Shown in pieces: positions 43,895-52,999 of a DNA stretch of 64,000 nucleotides (position 1 is its first letter; every line of letters begins with the position of its first letter). The notes below the pieces were generated by a model that worked only from the letters and a program-made list of their open reading frames with translations, did no database searches and was not told where the DNA came from. The stretch comes from DASPKM01 sp035628135 (lineage in GTDB: Bacteria > Bacteroidota > Bacteroidia > Chitinophagales > Chitinophagaceae). The DNA is taken from positions 248,001 through 312,000 of the forward strand of contig DASPKM010000013.1 of assembly GCA_035628135.1 (NCBI GenBank), read 5' to 3'. Position numbers and translations under genes: made by a program.

Positions 43895-44680
43895 ATGCAA
43901 ACAAAAGAAGTACAGGGCAAGCTTTGGAGTGCTGCGCCGGCTAGCTGGTCGAGGTACCTGGAACCGACCTTTATACCGATGTATCGCGCTGTGCTGAACC
44001 GCCTGAAGCTGGACGAGGAAAAAATGCTGCTGGATGCAGGTTGCGGATCTGGCTTGTTCCTTAGCATGGCAGCCACCACAGGGGCCAGCATTCATGGAAT
44101 GGATGCAGCGCCGGGACTATTGGCTCTAAGCAGGAAACGGCTGCCCACTGCCACTTTATTGATCGAAGACCTGGAGGCGATGCCCTTCGGCGATGAAACC
44201 TTTGATGTAGTTACGGGTTTCAATTCGTTTCAATATGCGGGCAGCTTTGAAAATGCGCTGGCCGAAGCCACCCGCGTTACAAAACAACATGGCAAGGTGG
44301 TAATAGGCATCTGGGGCAAGGAAGAAGATTGTGATGCAGGCGCCGTATTGAAGGCCGTAGCGTCATTGTTGCCTCCGCCCGCACCGGGAACGCCCGGACC
44401 ATTCGCCCTGAGCGAAGATGGAAAAGTAGAAGCTATTTGCAGATCCGTAGGATTAAAGGTGATAGAAAAGCAGGATGTGTTTTGTCCCTGGCAGTTTACC
44501 GGTGTTGAAGACCTGCACGATGCTTTCCTGTGCACTGGCCCTTGTGTGAAAGCCATGCTTGCAGTGGGCGAGCAAACAGTAAAGGAAGCCATCAGTGAAA
44601 GTGCCAAAGCTTTTGATCTTGCCGACGATGTATATTATATGCGTAACTATTTCACCTTCTTCATCGCGGAAAAAATCTGA
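43895..44680 (+). CDS. Class I SAM-dependent methyltransferase
   Basis: The 261-residue product has the Rossmann-fold SAM motifs MLLDAGCGSGLFLSMAA (motif I), IHGMDAAPGLL (acidic end of strand 2), LIEDLEAMPFGDETFDVVTG (motif II/III) and KVVIGIWGKEED. It resembles the UbiE/Methyltransf_11 group that acts on small molecules. The substrate is unknown. It stands alone, followed after 133 bases by the haloperoxidase-like gene on the same strand, perhaps separately transcribed. Confidence 0.85.
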   Translation: MQTKEVQGKLWSAAPASWSRYLEPTFIPMYRAVLNRLKLDEEKMLLDAGCGSGLFLSMAATTGASIHGMDAAPGLLALSRKRLPTATLLIEDLEAMPFGDETFDVVTGFNSFQYAGSFENALAEATRVTKQHGKVVIGIWGKEEDCDAGAVLKAVASLLPPPAPGTPGPFALSEDGKVEAICRSVGLKVIEKQDVFCPWQFTGVEDLHDAFLCTGPCVKAMLAVGEQTVKEAISESAKAFDLADDVYYMRNYFTFFIAEKI

Positions 44681-44813
44681 TCATTTTTGTGCTTGCGTAG
44701 CTGAGACCTCCTCCACTCAAACTACTCATTCATCATTTTAAAACCCTTTTCAAATATCAGCCGATGCATAGCCATCGGCCAGGCAATCTTTTTAACGATA
44801 AAAATTTTCAACA

Positions 44814-46148
44814 ATGACAACAACATCTTTCAAGATGAACAGGCAATCTATTGCCGCTTACCTCCTGGCGATCGCCGTTTCAGCAACGGTGTTTACCGCC
44901 TGCAAAAAAAATGACCACGTTCCCGGCAACGGCAACCAGGCATCTTCTTATTCCTCGTATGTGCTGGACACATGGATGACCATGCAGATACGGCTGATGC
45001 GCAACGCTACCGGCATTCCTAACCAGGCACTCGGCAGGCATTTTGCCTACAGCGGCATCGCAGCGCTGGAATCCTTGGCACCCGGGTTGAACGGCAATGA
45101 AAGATGGTCCGACAGATGGAATGGACTAACCGGCCTCCCTGCCTGGCATCCTTCTACCAAGTACTATTTTCCTGCCAATGTAAATGCGGCAATGGCAGCT
45201 ATCAACAAGGCCATGTTCCCCAATGCAAGCGCCGCTGATAAAGCTGCCATCGATTCATTGGAATTGGCTTTCATCAATAATTTCGCTTCCAGCATATCTA
45301 ATGAGATGCTGGTGAGGTCTTCCAATTTTGGAAAGGCCGTGGCAGCTGCGGTGTTCAATTGGGCAGATGCGGACGGACATAAATTTGCCAACGGCGCATA
45401 TACGCCACCGTCAGGCCCGGGCATGTGGGTCCCTACGCCTCCCGCCAATGCACCCGCATCTACTCCTTATTGGGGAAAGAACCGCACTATTATAAGTGGC
45501 AGCATCGCCAATACGCGTCCTGCTCCGCCTGTAGCGTATTCTGCGGAGGTAGGTTCGCCTTTTTATAATATGGTGAAAGAGGTGTACGATGCTTCACAGA
45601 ACCTTACCAACGAACAGAAAGCTATGGCAACATTCTGGAGAGATGTACCTGGCGTTACGTCGCCGGGCCACTGGCTGAGCATTGTGCAACAAGCCATTCG
45701 CTTAAAAAATGCCAGGCTCGATAAAGCTGCTTTGGCTTATGCACTAACTGGCACGGCCATTAACGATGCCTTGATTGGTTGCTGGGAAGCAAAATTTCAT
45801 TACAACCTGGTAAGGCCTATTACTTATATCAGGAGCGTGATGGAACAGGGTTCGTGGACTTCGCACCTCGGTACGCCTCCGCATCCTGAATATCCATCTG
45901 CCCACTCCGCACTTTCCAGCGCTGCGGCAGAGGCCCTGGTGAAAATATTCGGGGATAGCGGAGCTTTTACTGATCATACATATGATTATTTAGGCTTTGA
46001 ACCGAGGGTTTATTTTTCGTTCACGGGCATCGCCAACGAGGCAGGACAGTCCAGGTTGTATGCAGGCATACACTATAAGCCTTCCATCGAGGCAGGTTTA
46101 CAGCAGGGTAAAAAAGTAGTTGAAAACATTTTTTCCAAAGGAAAATAA
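44814..46148 (+). CDS. Vanadium-haloperoxidase/PAP2-family lipoprotein
   Basis: The 444-residue product has a lipoprotein-type signal, with the cysteine at residue 30 in VFTACKK (residue 23 if translation starts at the second ATG at 44835). The C-terminal half carries the vanadate/phosphate-binding motifs of the haloperoxidase-PAP2 superfamily: KFHYNLVRPITY, HPEYPSAHSALSSAA and SRLYAGIHYKPSIEAG. Bacteroidota members are usually annotated as vanadium-dependent haloperoxidases, but acid phosphatase activity is equally possible. The lipid anchor places it in the periplasm or on the outer membrane. A terminator follows. Confidence 0.85.
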   Translation: MTTTSFKMNRQSIAAYLLAIAVSATVFTACKKNDHVPGNGNQASSYSSYVLDTWMTMQIRLMRNATGIPNQALGRHFAYSGIAALESLAPGLNGNERWSDRWNGLTGLPAWHPSTKYYFPANVNAAMAAINKAMFPNASAADKAAIDSLELAFINNFASSISNEMLVRSSNFGKAVAAAVFNWADADGHKFANGAYTPPSGPGMWVPTPPANAPASTPYWGKNRTIISGSIANTRPAPPVAYSAEVGSPFYNMVKEVYDASQNLTNEQKAMATFWRDVPGVTSPGHWLSIVQQAIRLKNARLDKAALAYALTGTAINDALIGCWEAKFHYNLVRPITYIRSVMEQGSWTSHLGTPPHPEYPSAHSALSSAAAEALVKIFGDSGAFTDHTYDYLGFEPRVYFSFTGIANEAGQSRLYAGIHYKPSIEAGLQQGKKVVENIFSKGK

Positions 46149-46176
46149 ACATAGGCAGGTAGGTTTTCATAAAGGC

Positions 46177-46210
46177 AAGGGCCACCTTCGGAAGAAGGGG
46201 CCCTTTTTTT
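46177..46210 (+). terminator. Rho-independent terminator after the haloperoxidase-like gene
   Basis: AAGGGCCACCTTC pairs with GAAGG...GGCCCTT with one small bulge, followed by a run of seven Ts. Confidence 0.85.
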
Positions 46211-46236
46211 GAACGTGTATGGTTCTCCTATAAAAA

Positions 46237-46527
46237 CTATTGGAACTGCTTTGCAATTACCATTGTGCCATTTATGGTAGATGAGAGTTGTATCTTTTTT
46301 ATGTCCGCGTACTCCGGGTCGTTATAGCAATTCCATACGGCCTCCTCGGAAGGAAATTCGACGAGGGCATTCATCATTTTAGCCTCTCCTTCTACTACGG
46401 TAGCGCTGGTATCTGACGACAGTACCCGCGCGCCATGCTTTTTAAGAATTGGCAGAACGCTGGGCGGATATTGACTAAAAGTCTGTGGATCGATGATATC
46501 ATAGCTGATCATTAAATACACTGCCAT
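46237..46527 (-). CDS. DUF1330-like protein
   Basis: The 96-residue product (MAVYLMISYDIIDPQTFSQY..., VEGEAKMMNALVEFPSEEAVWNCYNDPEY) has the ferredoxin-like dimeric alpha-beta barrel pattern of DUF1330, a family of small cytoplasmic proteins of unknown role. The ATG at 46527 is chosen; a TTG two codons earlier is less likely. It follows the membrane protein gene by 22 bases on the same strand, so the two may be co-transcribed. Confidence 0.75.
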   Translation of the reverse strand: MAVYLMISYDIIDPQTFSQYPPSVLPILKKHGARVLSSDTSATVVEGEAKMMNALVEFPSEEAVWNCYNDPEYADIKKIQLSSTINGTMVIAKQFQ

Positions 46528-46549
46528 AACCAAATGCCTTTTATTTAGC

Positions 46550-47062
46550 TTAATATCTTGTCCGGCCCGTTACTTTTTTAGCAATAAATGCGAGCGGCAA
46601 GCCGATCATGGTTACCAGGATAAGTATGGCGGTTAACTTGTCTACAAAACGGCCTTCTCCCGCCGGCGGCGTGTTGCTCAACGGGACAACCAACTGCGAC
46701 ATCACCAGCCAAATAAATATTCCATAGGCCACACCAGTAATCAGCCAGTTTCTGGATAACACCGCCCAGCGCTTGTATAACCAAAAAAAGAAAACAGTAA
46801 ACAGCAATGCAATGATGTAATGAAAAAGGAGGCCCAAAGCAATCATGCCCGGGCCTCCTTTGAAAGCCGGCCTTCCCAGCACCCCGCTCGCAATGAATTT
46901 CGAAACCGGGGGTATGGGTTGTTTGCCAGTGTTGATATAAAACCGCGCAAATGCTGCCAGGATATCCGTTGTGCCAACCAACAGCCATGAAAGGACCACT
47001 ACTTTCCGGGTGATGCCACGCGATGATGTTACATGTTGGACAGGTAATATTACTTCTCCCAT
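46550..47062 (-). CDS. Four-helix membrane protein of unknown function
   Basis: The 170-residue product has four hydrophobic segments: VVVLSWLLVGTTDILAAFARF, MIALGLLFHYIIALLFTVFFFWL, WLITGVAYGIFIWLVMSQLVV and LTAILILVTMIGLPLAFIA. The loop between helices one and two carries GVLGRPAFKGGPG. I do not recognise a named family beyond similarity in layout to bacterial membrane proteins annotated as hypothetical. It may be co-transcribed with the DUF1330-like gene. Confidence 0.6.
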   Translation of the reverse strand: MGEVILPVQHVTSSRGITRKVVVLSWLLVGTTDILAAFARFYINTGKQPIPPVSKFIASGVLGRPAFKGGPGMIALGLLFHYIIALLFTVFFFWLYKRWAVLSRNWLITGVAYGIFIWLVMSQLVVPLSNTPPAGEGRFVDKLTAILILVTMIGLPLAFIAKKVTGRTRY

Positions 47063-47242
47063 GGTGTTGGTTTTTTTTAAACAACGTTCGAGCGGGTAAG
47101 CTAATAAGATATTACAGTGCTTTGTAAACTATTCAACCAGCAATGCCTGCTGCATTACGGACGTAATGCATCTGCCGCATCAAGTTATTGGTATGATGGT
47201 AACCGGCCTTTATAGGATGCAGCCTGCCATTAATGGGCGGTA

Positions 47243-47959
47243 TCAATGTAAAGAAGCAGGTAAGCTTAGCAAGACAAGCTCTTTATAATTTCTACCGATG
47301 GGTATCTGTTTACCGGCCACCTCGATCTCCACGGGAGAAAAAGAGTCGATCTTGGACTTAGCAACAATGAACGAGCGGTGAACACGCAGGAAATTGCATT
47401 TAGCCAGCAGTTTTTCAACATCGCCCAACTGCAGCTTGGTCATGATGTTTTTTTCCTTGGTCGTAATTCGAACATACTCGCGAAGGCTTTCGATGTACAG
47501 GATATCATCAAGATAAATTTTGACCTGCCGTTTGTTGACATTGAAAAAAAGATGCGGCCTGTCTTCCGCAGATGGCGTGGCATTGGCGGGGATAGATTGC
47601 AAGGGCTGCGGGTGAAGTTTGTTTACTGCAGCCAGGAAGCGGCTGAATTCGATTGGTTTAAGCAGGTAATCTATTACATTCAGCTCATAACCTTGCAAGG
47701 CGTATTCCTGGTAGGCTGTTGTAATAATAATTTTAGGTGGATTTTTTATTGTCTTGATGAAATCCAATCCTTTCAGCTTCGGCAGATGAATATCGAGGAA
47801 AATGACGTCTGTGTTTTGCTTTTGCAGGAATTCCATTGCATAGATGGCATCCCTGCAAACAGCCTGCAGTTCCAGGAATGGCACCTGTGTTATGTAGTCC
47901 TGCAGTACTTCCGCCGCAATGGGCTCATCTTCAACGATGATGCAATTATATTTTTGCAT
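47243..47959 (-). CDS. LytTR-family response regulator
   Basis: The 238-residue product has a receiver domain (EDE at 10-12, phosphoacceptor D56 in FLDIHLPKLKG, TT of IIITTAY, K of LLKPIEF). The LytTR domain contains LDDILYIESLREYVRITT and FLRVHRSFIVAKSKI. The gene overlaps its kinase gene by 14 bases. It ends the operon; the next gene on the strand is 180 bases away. Confidence 0.9.
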   Translation of the reverse strand: MQKYNCIIVEDEPIAAEVLQDYITQVPFLELQAVCRDAIYAMEFLQKQNTDVIFLDIHLPKLKGLDFIKTIKNPPKIIITTAYQEYALQGYELNVIDYLLKPIEFSRFLAAVNKLHPQPLQSIPANATPSAEDRPHLFFNVNKRQVKIYLDDILYIESLREYVRITTKEKNIMTKLQLGDVEKLLAKCNFLRVHRSFIVAKSKIDSFSPVEIEVAGKQIPIGRNYKELVLLSLPASLH

Positions 47960-49007
47960 AGCTTTTGAGATTAACGGTTACTACTACACGGAATAAATTT
48001 GCCTGGTTCTCTATATGCAAATTGTGTTCTTTATAGAGTAATTCTAATTGTCTTTTTACGTTCGCAAGCCCGATATTCTCTTTTATTATCGCCTCAGTAG
48101 TCGCCTCTTTGGTATTTTCTACAGTAAATGTAAGATTACCATCGGCCAGTTGAAGGTCGATATAGATCATGGCATCGAAATGGCTTTCGCTGGCGCCATG
48201 CTTAAATGCATTTTCTACAAAAGGTAAAAGAAGCAGCGGGGCAATTTCTTCCGATTCATTATCTATATTCTTATTGAATTTTACGGTCAGCATATCGGTA
48301 TACCTGATCGATTCCAGGTCTATGTAGTTTTCCAGCACTTTTACTTCATCGCTGATGCTGATCAGGTCTTTTTTGGATTCGTACAACATAAACCGCAGCA
48401 GCTTCGAGAGTTTCAGGACTACATTAGCCGTAAGCTCAGACTTGCGCCGGGCCAGGCCATAAATATTGTTGAGCGTATTGAATAAGAAATGCGGGTTGGT
48501 CTGGTTACGCAGGAATTTCAATTCAGCCTCGAGCTTCTGCTTCACCAGGGTCTTCTCTCTTTCCTTATACCGCAATTGTATGCGCACGAACTTTATAAAG
48601 GCTGCCAGTCCCACCACGCAACCGATATCCATAAAGGCCATTAACAGATTGCGCACATTAAAGAGCGGCCCGCTCTTAATCGCATTATTGAAGATATATG
48701 GTATGACAATGAATTTTAACAGCACTCTGTACAGTACGAGCGACACCGCCAGCACGGCAAATATTTCCACGGCTATCCTAAGCGTGTTACCCTCTTCCGC
48801 CAGCAACTTTTTCAGTGATACATATAAAATAAAGTAGCAGAGCAGCAATTTGGGAATGAGCATGATGAGCACATCCTGCAGGACCATGAAAAAGCGTTGG
48901 TCGTCGGGCATTTCACCGAGCGATGGACCCACCCAGGTGAAGATCAGCAACGCATCCTGTATTACATATACAAGCCAGAAAGCTATATGCAGCAAGAGGC
49001 GTTTCAT
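47946..49007 (-). CDS. LytS-type sensor histidine kinase
   Basis: The 353-residue product has four membrane helices within the first 145 residues (including MVLQDVLIMLIPKLLLCYFIL and IFAVLAVSLVLYRVLLKFIVI). A short coiled coil leads to the His_kinase core with H173 in NQTNPHFLFNTLNNIYG. The ATPase part has LPFVENAFKHG and a reduced G box (ENIGLANVKRQLELLY). There is no recognised sensor domain. It is translationally coupled to the LytTR regulator gene. Confidence 0.88.
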   Translation of the reverse strand: MKRLLLHIAFWLVYVIQDALLIFTWVGPSLGEMPDDQRFFMVLQDVLIMLIPKLLLCYFILYVSLKKLLAEEGNTLRIAVEIFAVLAVSLVLYRVLLKFIVIPYIFNNAIKSGPLFNVRNLLMAFMDIGCVVGLAAFIKFVRIQLRYKEREKTLVKQKLEAELKFLRNQTNPHFLFNTLNNIYGLARRKSELTANVVLKLSKLLRFMLYESKKDLISISDEVKVLENYIDLESIRYTDMLTVKFNKNIDNESEEIAPLLLLPFVENAFKHGASESHFDAMIYIDLQLADGNLTFTVENTKEATTEAIIKENIGLANVKRQLELLYKEHNLHIENQANLFRVVVTVNLKSYAKI

Positions 49008-49140
49008 AGGGTAAACTTAGATAAAAAATGTTGGCAGGGTGGTATTGAAGGACGAGTAGCAGGTTGCGGCGGATGAATAGCAGCCTTCATAGCAATCACA
49101 GACTTATTGAGGGTCAATGGCTCTCCGCAAAACAGTCTTA

Positions 49141-49173
49141 AAAAAAGGAGAGGGCAGTTTTGCAACTGCCCTC
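49141..49173 (-). terminator. Rho-independent terminator of the OmpA-like gene
   Basis: GAGGGCAGTT, loop GCAA on the minus strand, AACTGCCCTC: a perfect 10-bp stem followed on the minus strand, after TCC, by six Ts. Confidence 0.85.
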
Positions 49174-49260
49174 AACTACAAGAGATCAAGGTTCCGGCCC
49201 CAGATATGGGCCAACTGTCCGCCGGAATTGAGCAACCGCTCCCAGGCTTATTAAACAAAA

Positions 49261-49983
49261 TTATTTACCTGTATCTTTTTTTGCATCAGCCTTCATTTTG
49301 TCGTTGGCTGTAATCACAAATTCAACCCGCCTGTTCAAAGCACTACCCTCAGTGGTATTATTGGTAGCTATAGGATCTGTTTCGCCTTTGCCTATTGCAG
49401 TCAAACGTAAGTTGCTTATACCATTTTGATGTGTATATGCTACTACTGCATTTGCACGGCGTTCCGACAGTGTTTGATTATACATGCTAGTGCCTTTACT
49501 GTCGGTGTGCCCAATAACGGTAATGTTGGTTTCAGGGTATTTAACAAGTGCGGCCTTTAACTTGTCGAGGTTAATTCTGGCATTTTCATTTAGATCTGAA
49601 CGATCATAAGCAAACAAAACTGTCTCTTTGAACCTGATAACAATGGCTTCACCTTCTCTTATGACTTCAGCATCACCCATCTCTTTTGCAAGTTCCTCTG
49701 CCTGCTTATCCATTTGCCTGCCAATAACAGCTCCGGCAACACCTCCAACCGTAGCGCCTATGATAGCACCCATAGCAGTATTACCTACCGCGCGTCCAAC
49801 CACACCACCAACTGCTGCACCACTAGCTCCGCCGATAACCGCGCCTTTCTGCGATTTATTCATCGATTTGCAGCCCGCGGCTACAACTGCAAACAAGGAT
49901 ATCACTAACATAAAATTCATTATCCCCGTACCCAGGACAATTCTTTTGTTTTCCGTTTTCGGAACCGAACTATTATTTGTCAT
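49261..49983 (-). CDS. OmpA-family lipoprotein with glycine-zipper domain
   Basis: The 240-residue product has a lipobox-like end to its signal (SLFAVVAAGCKSMNK), a glycine-zipper segment (GAVIGGASGAAVGGVVGRAVG and a second GAIIGATVGGVAGAVIG) and a C-terminal OmpA peptidoglycan-binding domain with VIGHTDSKG, YNQTLSERRANAVVAY and NRRVEFVI. It should anchor the outer membrane to peptidoglycan. From the ATG at 49983 the signal would have a long N-region; the ATG at 49920 gives a more usual lipoprotein signal. The promoter box at 50025-50032 allows either. Confidence 0.88.
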   Translation of the reverse strand: MTNNSSVPKTENKRIVLGTGIMNFMLVISLFAVVAAGCKSMNKSQKGAVIGGASGAAVGGVVGRAVGNTAMGAIIGATVGGVAGAVIGRQMDKQAEELAKEMGDAEVIREGEAIVIRFKETVLFAYDRSDLNENARINLDKLKAALVKYPETNITVIGHTDSKGTSMYNQTLSERRANAVVAYTHQNGISNLRLTAIGKGETDPIATNNTTEGSALNRRVEFVITANDKMKADAKKDTGK

Positions 49984-50024
49984 TAATTTGATTTAACTGC
50001 ACAGTAGAATAACCAGCAGCATCG

Positions 50025-50032
50025 CAAAGGTA
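50025..50032 (-). promoter_or_regulatory. -7 box of the OmpA-like gene
   Basis: On the minus strand the sequence reads TACCTTTG, a perfect match to TAnnTTTG, 41 bases before the ATG at 49983. Confidence 0.55.
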
Positions 50033-50188
50033 GTTCTAAGATATGGTAACCGGTGTTAAAGGCAGCTCATAATTAAATAATATTCAATAAGTTATGTGGG
50101 AACTGAAATGCTCATTGTGAGATACGGTAGGTCATTTCTTGCCCGTATTGCGAAGGGATGGAGTGCCTGATCCGGTTTTAGATTCAAA

Positions 50189-51172
50189 TTAATTTCCTTT
50201 TGACGGTGGCGATAATTGTTTTGCTCTTTCCCTCATTTTTCTGTCTATGATAGCTTGCTGGGCCTTTTCCGCGGCGGCCTCGATCTCTTTAAGATCATCG
50301 TCAGTCATCTCTATATCCGTGCTATCGGTGGCATTTGCGCTGGCAGCAAGCTTATCTTTTTCACGTTCTTTCCGCCTGAAGTATCCTCTGAACAGAAAAT
50401 TACCCTGGAGTGCTTTCATGTTTTCGCTAAATCCATAGGCCGCATCGTTGATGGTTTCCATGGTAACCCGTGCATTCTCTGCAGTACCTTCTAAACTCTT
50501 TGCAAGCGTATCATTATATAACAACCGGCCTAAAGACCCTTTTCCGGATTTGACTTCCGCGGTTATTTCGGCAAGTGAGCGGGTCATGCTTTCTGCATTA
50601 TTGATCGTTCCTTCCAAACCCTTTGCCAGGTCATCACTGTACAGCAACCTGCCCATACTGCCTTTCCCTTGTCTTATTTGTACCGTTACAGCGGCAAGCT
50701 CTGCGGAAATTATCTCTGCATTTGCAGCAACATTCGTGAGTTTAATAATACTCTTTTCAAAGTCTATAGGATTTACGGTTAGTATTTTCCCCCCGTTCGG
50801 GAGCAAAATATTATGTGGCTCTCCGGGAGCAATAGTTATCAGTTTATCGCCCATTAATCCGTCGGAAGCGATGGTGGCAAATGAGGTAGTTTTTAAGAAA
50901 GGCCTGATCTTTGACTGCAATAACATATCTACCCTTATGAGGGAGTCGGAAATTATGGATATGGTTTCTACAGTGCCTACATTAATTCCGGCAAACCTTA
51001 TGTTATTTCCTTCCTGTAAACCACCCACGTTGTTGAAGACGCCGTAAATGTGGAAGGTATCGCCAAACATGTTTTTCTTTTTGCCTATCAGGAAAATGCC
51101 GGTCAAAAGAAGCAATATGCCAACGGCGGTAAAAATGCCTATTCTAACTTTTTGAGAAGCTGTTGTTTTCAT
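50189..51172 (-). CDS. MCE/MlaD-family lipid transport protein
   Basis: The 327-residue product has an N-terminal membrane helix (VRIGIFTAVGILLLLTGIFLI) and an MCE domain (FHIYGVFNNVGGLQEGNNIRFAGINVG...). A helical tail holds an imperfect internal duplication of about 46 residues; each copy contains GKGS(M/L)GRLLY(S/N)D.LAK.LEGT. The C-terminus is charged and probably periplasmic. MlaD-type proteins form rings that pass lipids between the ABC transporter and other periplasmic parts. It is the third gene of an operon with the ATPase and permease genes, 6 bases after the ATPase. Confidence 0.9.
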   Translation of the reverse strand: MKTTASQKVRIGIFTAVGILLLLTGIFLIGKKKNMFGDTFHIYGVFNNVGGLQEGNNIRFAGINVGTVETISIISDSLIRVDMLLQSKIRPFLKTTSFATIASDGLMGDKLITIAPGEPHNILLPNGGKILTVNPIDFEKSIIKLTNVAANAEIISAELAAVTVQIRQGKGSMGRLLYSDDLAKGLEGTINNAESMTRSLAEITAEVKSGKGSLGRLLYNDTLAKSLEGTAENARVTMETINDAAYGFSENMKALQGNFLFRGYFRRKEREKDKLAASANATDSTDIEMTDDDLKEIEAAAEKAQQAIIDRKMRERAKQLSPPSKGN

Positions 51173-51178
51173 AATAAT

Positions 51179-51922
51179 TTATTTAAAAAATGAGCTCACC
51201 ACTTTGTCCGGTGAGGTTTCTAATTCACCGTAACTACCTTCCGCTACGAAGGTCCCATCGTTCATTACTAATATCCTGTCCCCTGTAATGTGAGCGCACG
51301 AAATATCGTGCGTGATTATTATGGATGATGTTTTGTATTTTTTTTGCATTTCTAATATCAGCTCACTTATTTCCCTGGAAGTAATGGGATCAAGGCCGGT
51401 GGTAGGCTCGTCATAAAGCATGATTTCGGGCTTCAGAATAAGGGTACGAGCCAGGCCAATACGCTTACGCATACCTCCAGACAGGTCGGATGGCATCGCA
51501 TCTATGGCACTCAATAAACCCACTGCGTCCAATACTTCTTCCACAGATTGGTTAATCTTTTCTTTGTCTTTCAGGCCCAATACTCTGGTAAGCGGGAATT
51601 CCAGGTTTTCCCTGACTGTCATGGAATCATAAAGCGCGGCGCTCTGGAATAAAAATCCCACCCTGGCCCTGAGCGCTTTTAATTCATTTTCACTAAGGTC
51701 TTTCACTTCTTTGCCAAAGACCTTCAGGCTGCCTTCATCCTGCACCAGCAAGGCAACGATACATTTAATAGTAACGGATTTACCTTGCCCTGACCTCCCA
51801 AGCACCACAAGATTCTCACCTTTGAACAAGTCCATTGTTATATCGGTGAGCACATGCTTTTTGCCGAAGGATTTTTTAAGGTGCCTGATCTCCACCACCG
51901 GTTCAATATTTTTAGTTTCCAT
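51179..51922 (-). CDS. MlaF-like ABC transporter ATPase
   Basis: The 247-residue product is a complete ABC ATPase: Walker A GRSGQGKS, signature DLSGGMRKR, Walker B IMLYDEPTTGLDP and switch His in SIIITHDISC. The PSDLSGGMRKRIGLART pattern fits the Mla (lipid transport) subfamily. It powers movement of phospholipids through the permease encoded upstream. The ATG at 51922 (METKNIEPVVEIRH) is preferred to a farther ATG at 51997 that lies within the permease gene. Confidence 0.95.
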   Translation of the reverse strand: METKNIEPVVEIRHLKKSFGKKHVLTDITMDLFKGENLVVLGRSGQGKSVTIKCIVALLVQDEGSLKVFGKEVKDLSENELKALRARVGFLFQSAALYDSMTVRENLEFPLTRVLGLKDKEKINQSVEEVLDAVGLLSAIDAMPSDLSGGMRKRIGLARTLILKPEIMLYDEPTTGLDPITSREISELILEMQKKYKTSSIIITHDISCAHITGDRILVMNDGTFVAEGSYGELETSPDKVVSSFFK

Positions 51923-51936
51923 ATTCTGTTCTATGT

Positions 51937-52701
51937 TTAAGCGTAAGCAAAAATGCTTGTCAACTGTACCGCAATAGCATCCAATACAATGATCCATAGC
52001 GAGGCATTTACCACCGCCGAATTAGCTGCCAATCCAACACTTTCCGTACCCCGGTTTGAATTATATCCTTTGTAACATCCGATAAATCCGATCGCAAAGC
52101 CAAAAAAGATCGTTTTAGCCACGGAAGGAAGCAGGTCTGAAAATGCCAAGGCTCCAAAGGCCTTACTGAAATAAAGGGTGATAGTAAAGTCCCCGCTGAG
52201 GTTAGAGGCTATAAATCCCCCCACGAGGGCCAGCGCATCGGCCATGAGTGTCAGAATTGGTATCATGAGCGTACAAGCAAGGATACGTGGCACCACGAGG
52301 TACTGCATTGGATTAGCTCCAGATACTTCTATGGCATCAATCTGTTCGCTGACTTTCATGCTACCCAGTTCAGCCCCGATGCTGGAAGATATCTTGCCTG
52401 CACATATAAGCGCAATGATGACAGGGCCTATCTCCCTTATGATTGATATTGCCACCATGCTGGGCACAAAACTTTCCGCGCCAAATGTTCTAAGGGTAGG
52501 TTCCGACTGCAGTGTCAAAACAAATCCGAGTATAAAACCTGTAATGGCAACAAGTGAAAAGGATTTGTATCCTATAATAAAGCATTGGCGGATCAATTCA
52601 TTGAATTCAAAACCACGCCGGAAGATGTTTTTAAAAAATCCACCAATGAAACTAACCTGGTAGCCTATCTCCTCGAATACTTTAATGAATTTTCCTGCCA
52701 T
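51937..52701 (-). CDS. MlaE-like ABC transporter permease
   Basis: The 254-residue product fits the MlaE family: FKNIFRRGFEFNELIRQCFIIGYKSF, LGFVLTLQSEPTLRTFG, IIREIGPVIIALICAGKISSSIGAELGSMKVSEQIDAIEVSGANP and FFGFAIGFIGCYKGYNS. It is the inner-membrane subunit of a phospholipid trafficking ABC transporter that maintains outer-membrane asymmetry. It is the first gene of the three-gene operon. The 298 bases upstream of it show no gene I can support, and no clear promoter box. Confidence 0.94.
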   Translation of the reverse strand: MAGKFIKVFEEIGYQVSFIGGFFKNIFRRGFEFNELIRQCFIIGYKSFSLVAITGFILGFVLTLQSEPTLRTFGAESFVPSMVAISIIREIGPVIIALICAGKISSSIGAELGSMKVSEQIDAIEVSGANPMQYLVVPRILACTLMIPILTLMADALALVGGFIASNLSGDFTITLYFSKAFGALAFSDLLPSVAKTIFFGFAIGFIGCYKGYNSNRGTESVGLAANSAVVNASLWIIVLDAIAVQLTSIFAYA

Positions 52702-52999
52702 AAATTGAACCTTTAAATTATAAAATGCACTGTGTCACTTGTCATCATACGTCTAATTATGAAAATGCAAAAATTACTGCCTGTAGTTGGGCTTCAGCCA
52801 ACAGGAATAATTACGGGCTTTGGGGGGTGTCCTGCGTGGGTTGTAAAGAGATTTCGGTTGGACTTATCTGGGGTGCAAAACCGTGGGAATATTATAACCA
52901 AATATTGACTGCTGCTTCGAAAAGGGTGCGAATATGAAATGCATATTCTGATGCAGGTTTGAAGAAATCAGTCAAAGTAGCGATAGCTTGGCTATCCAG

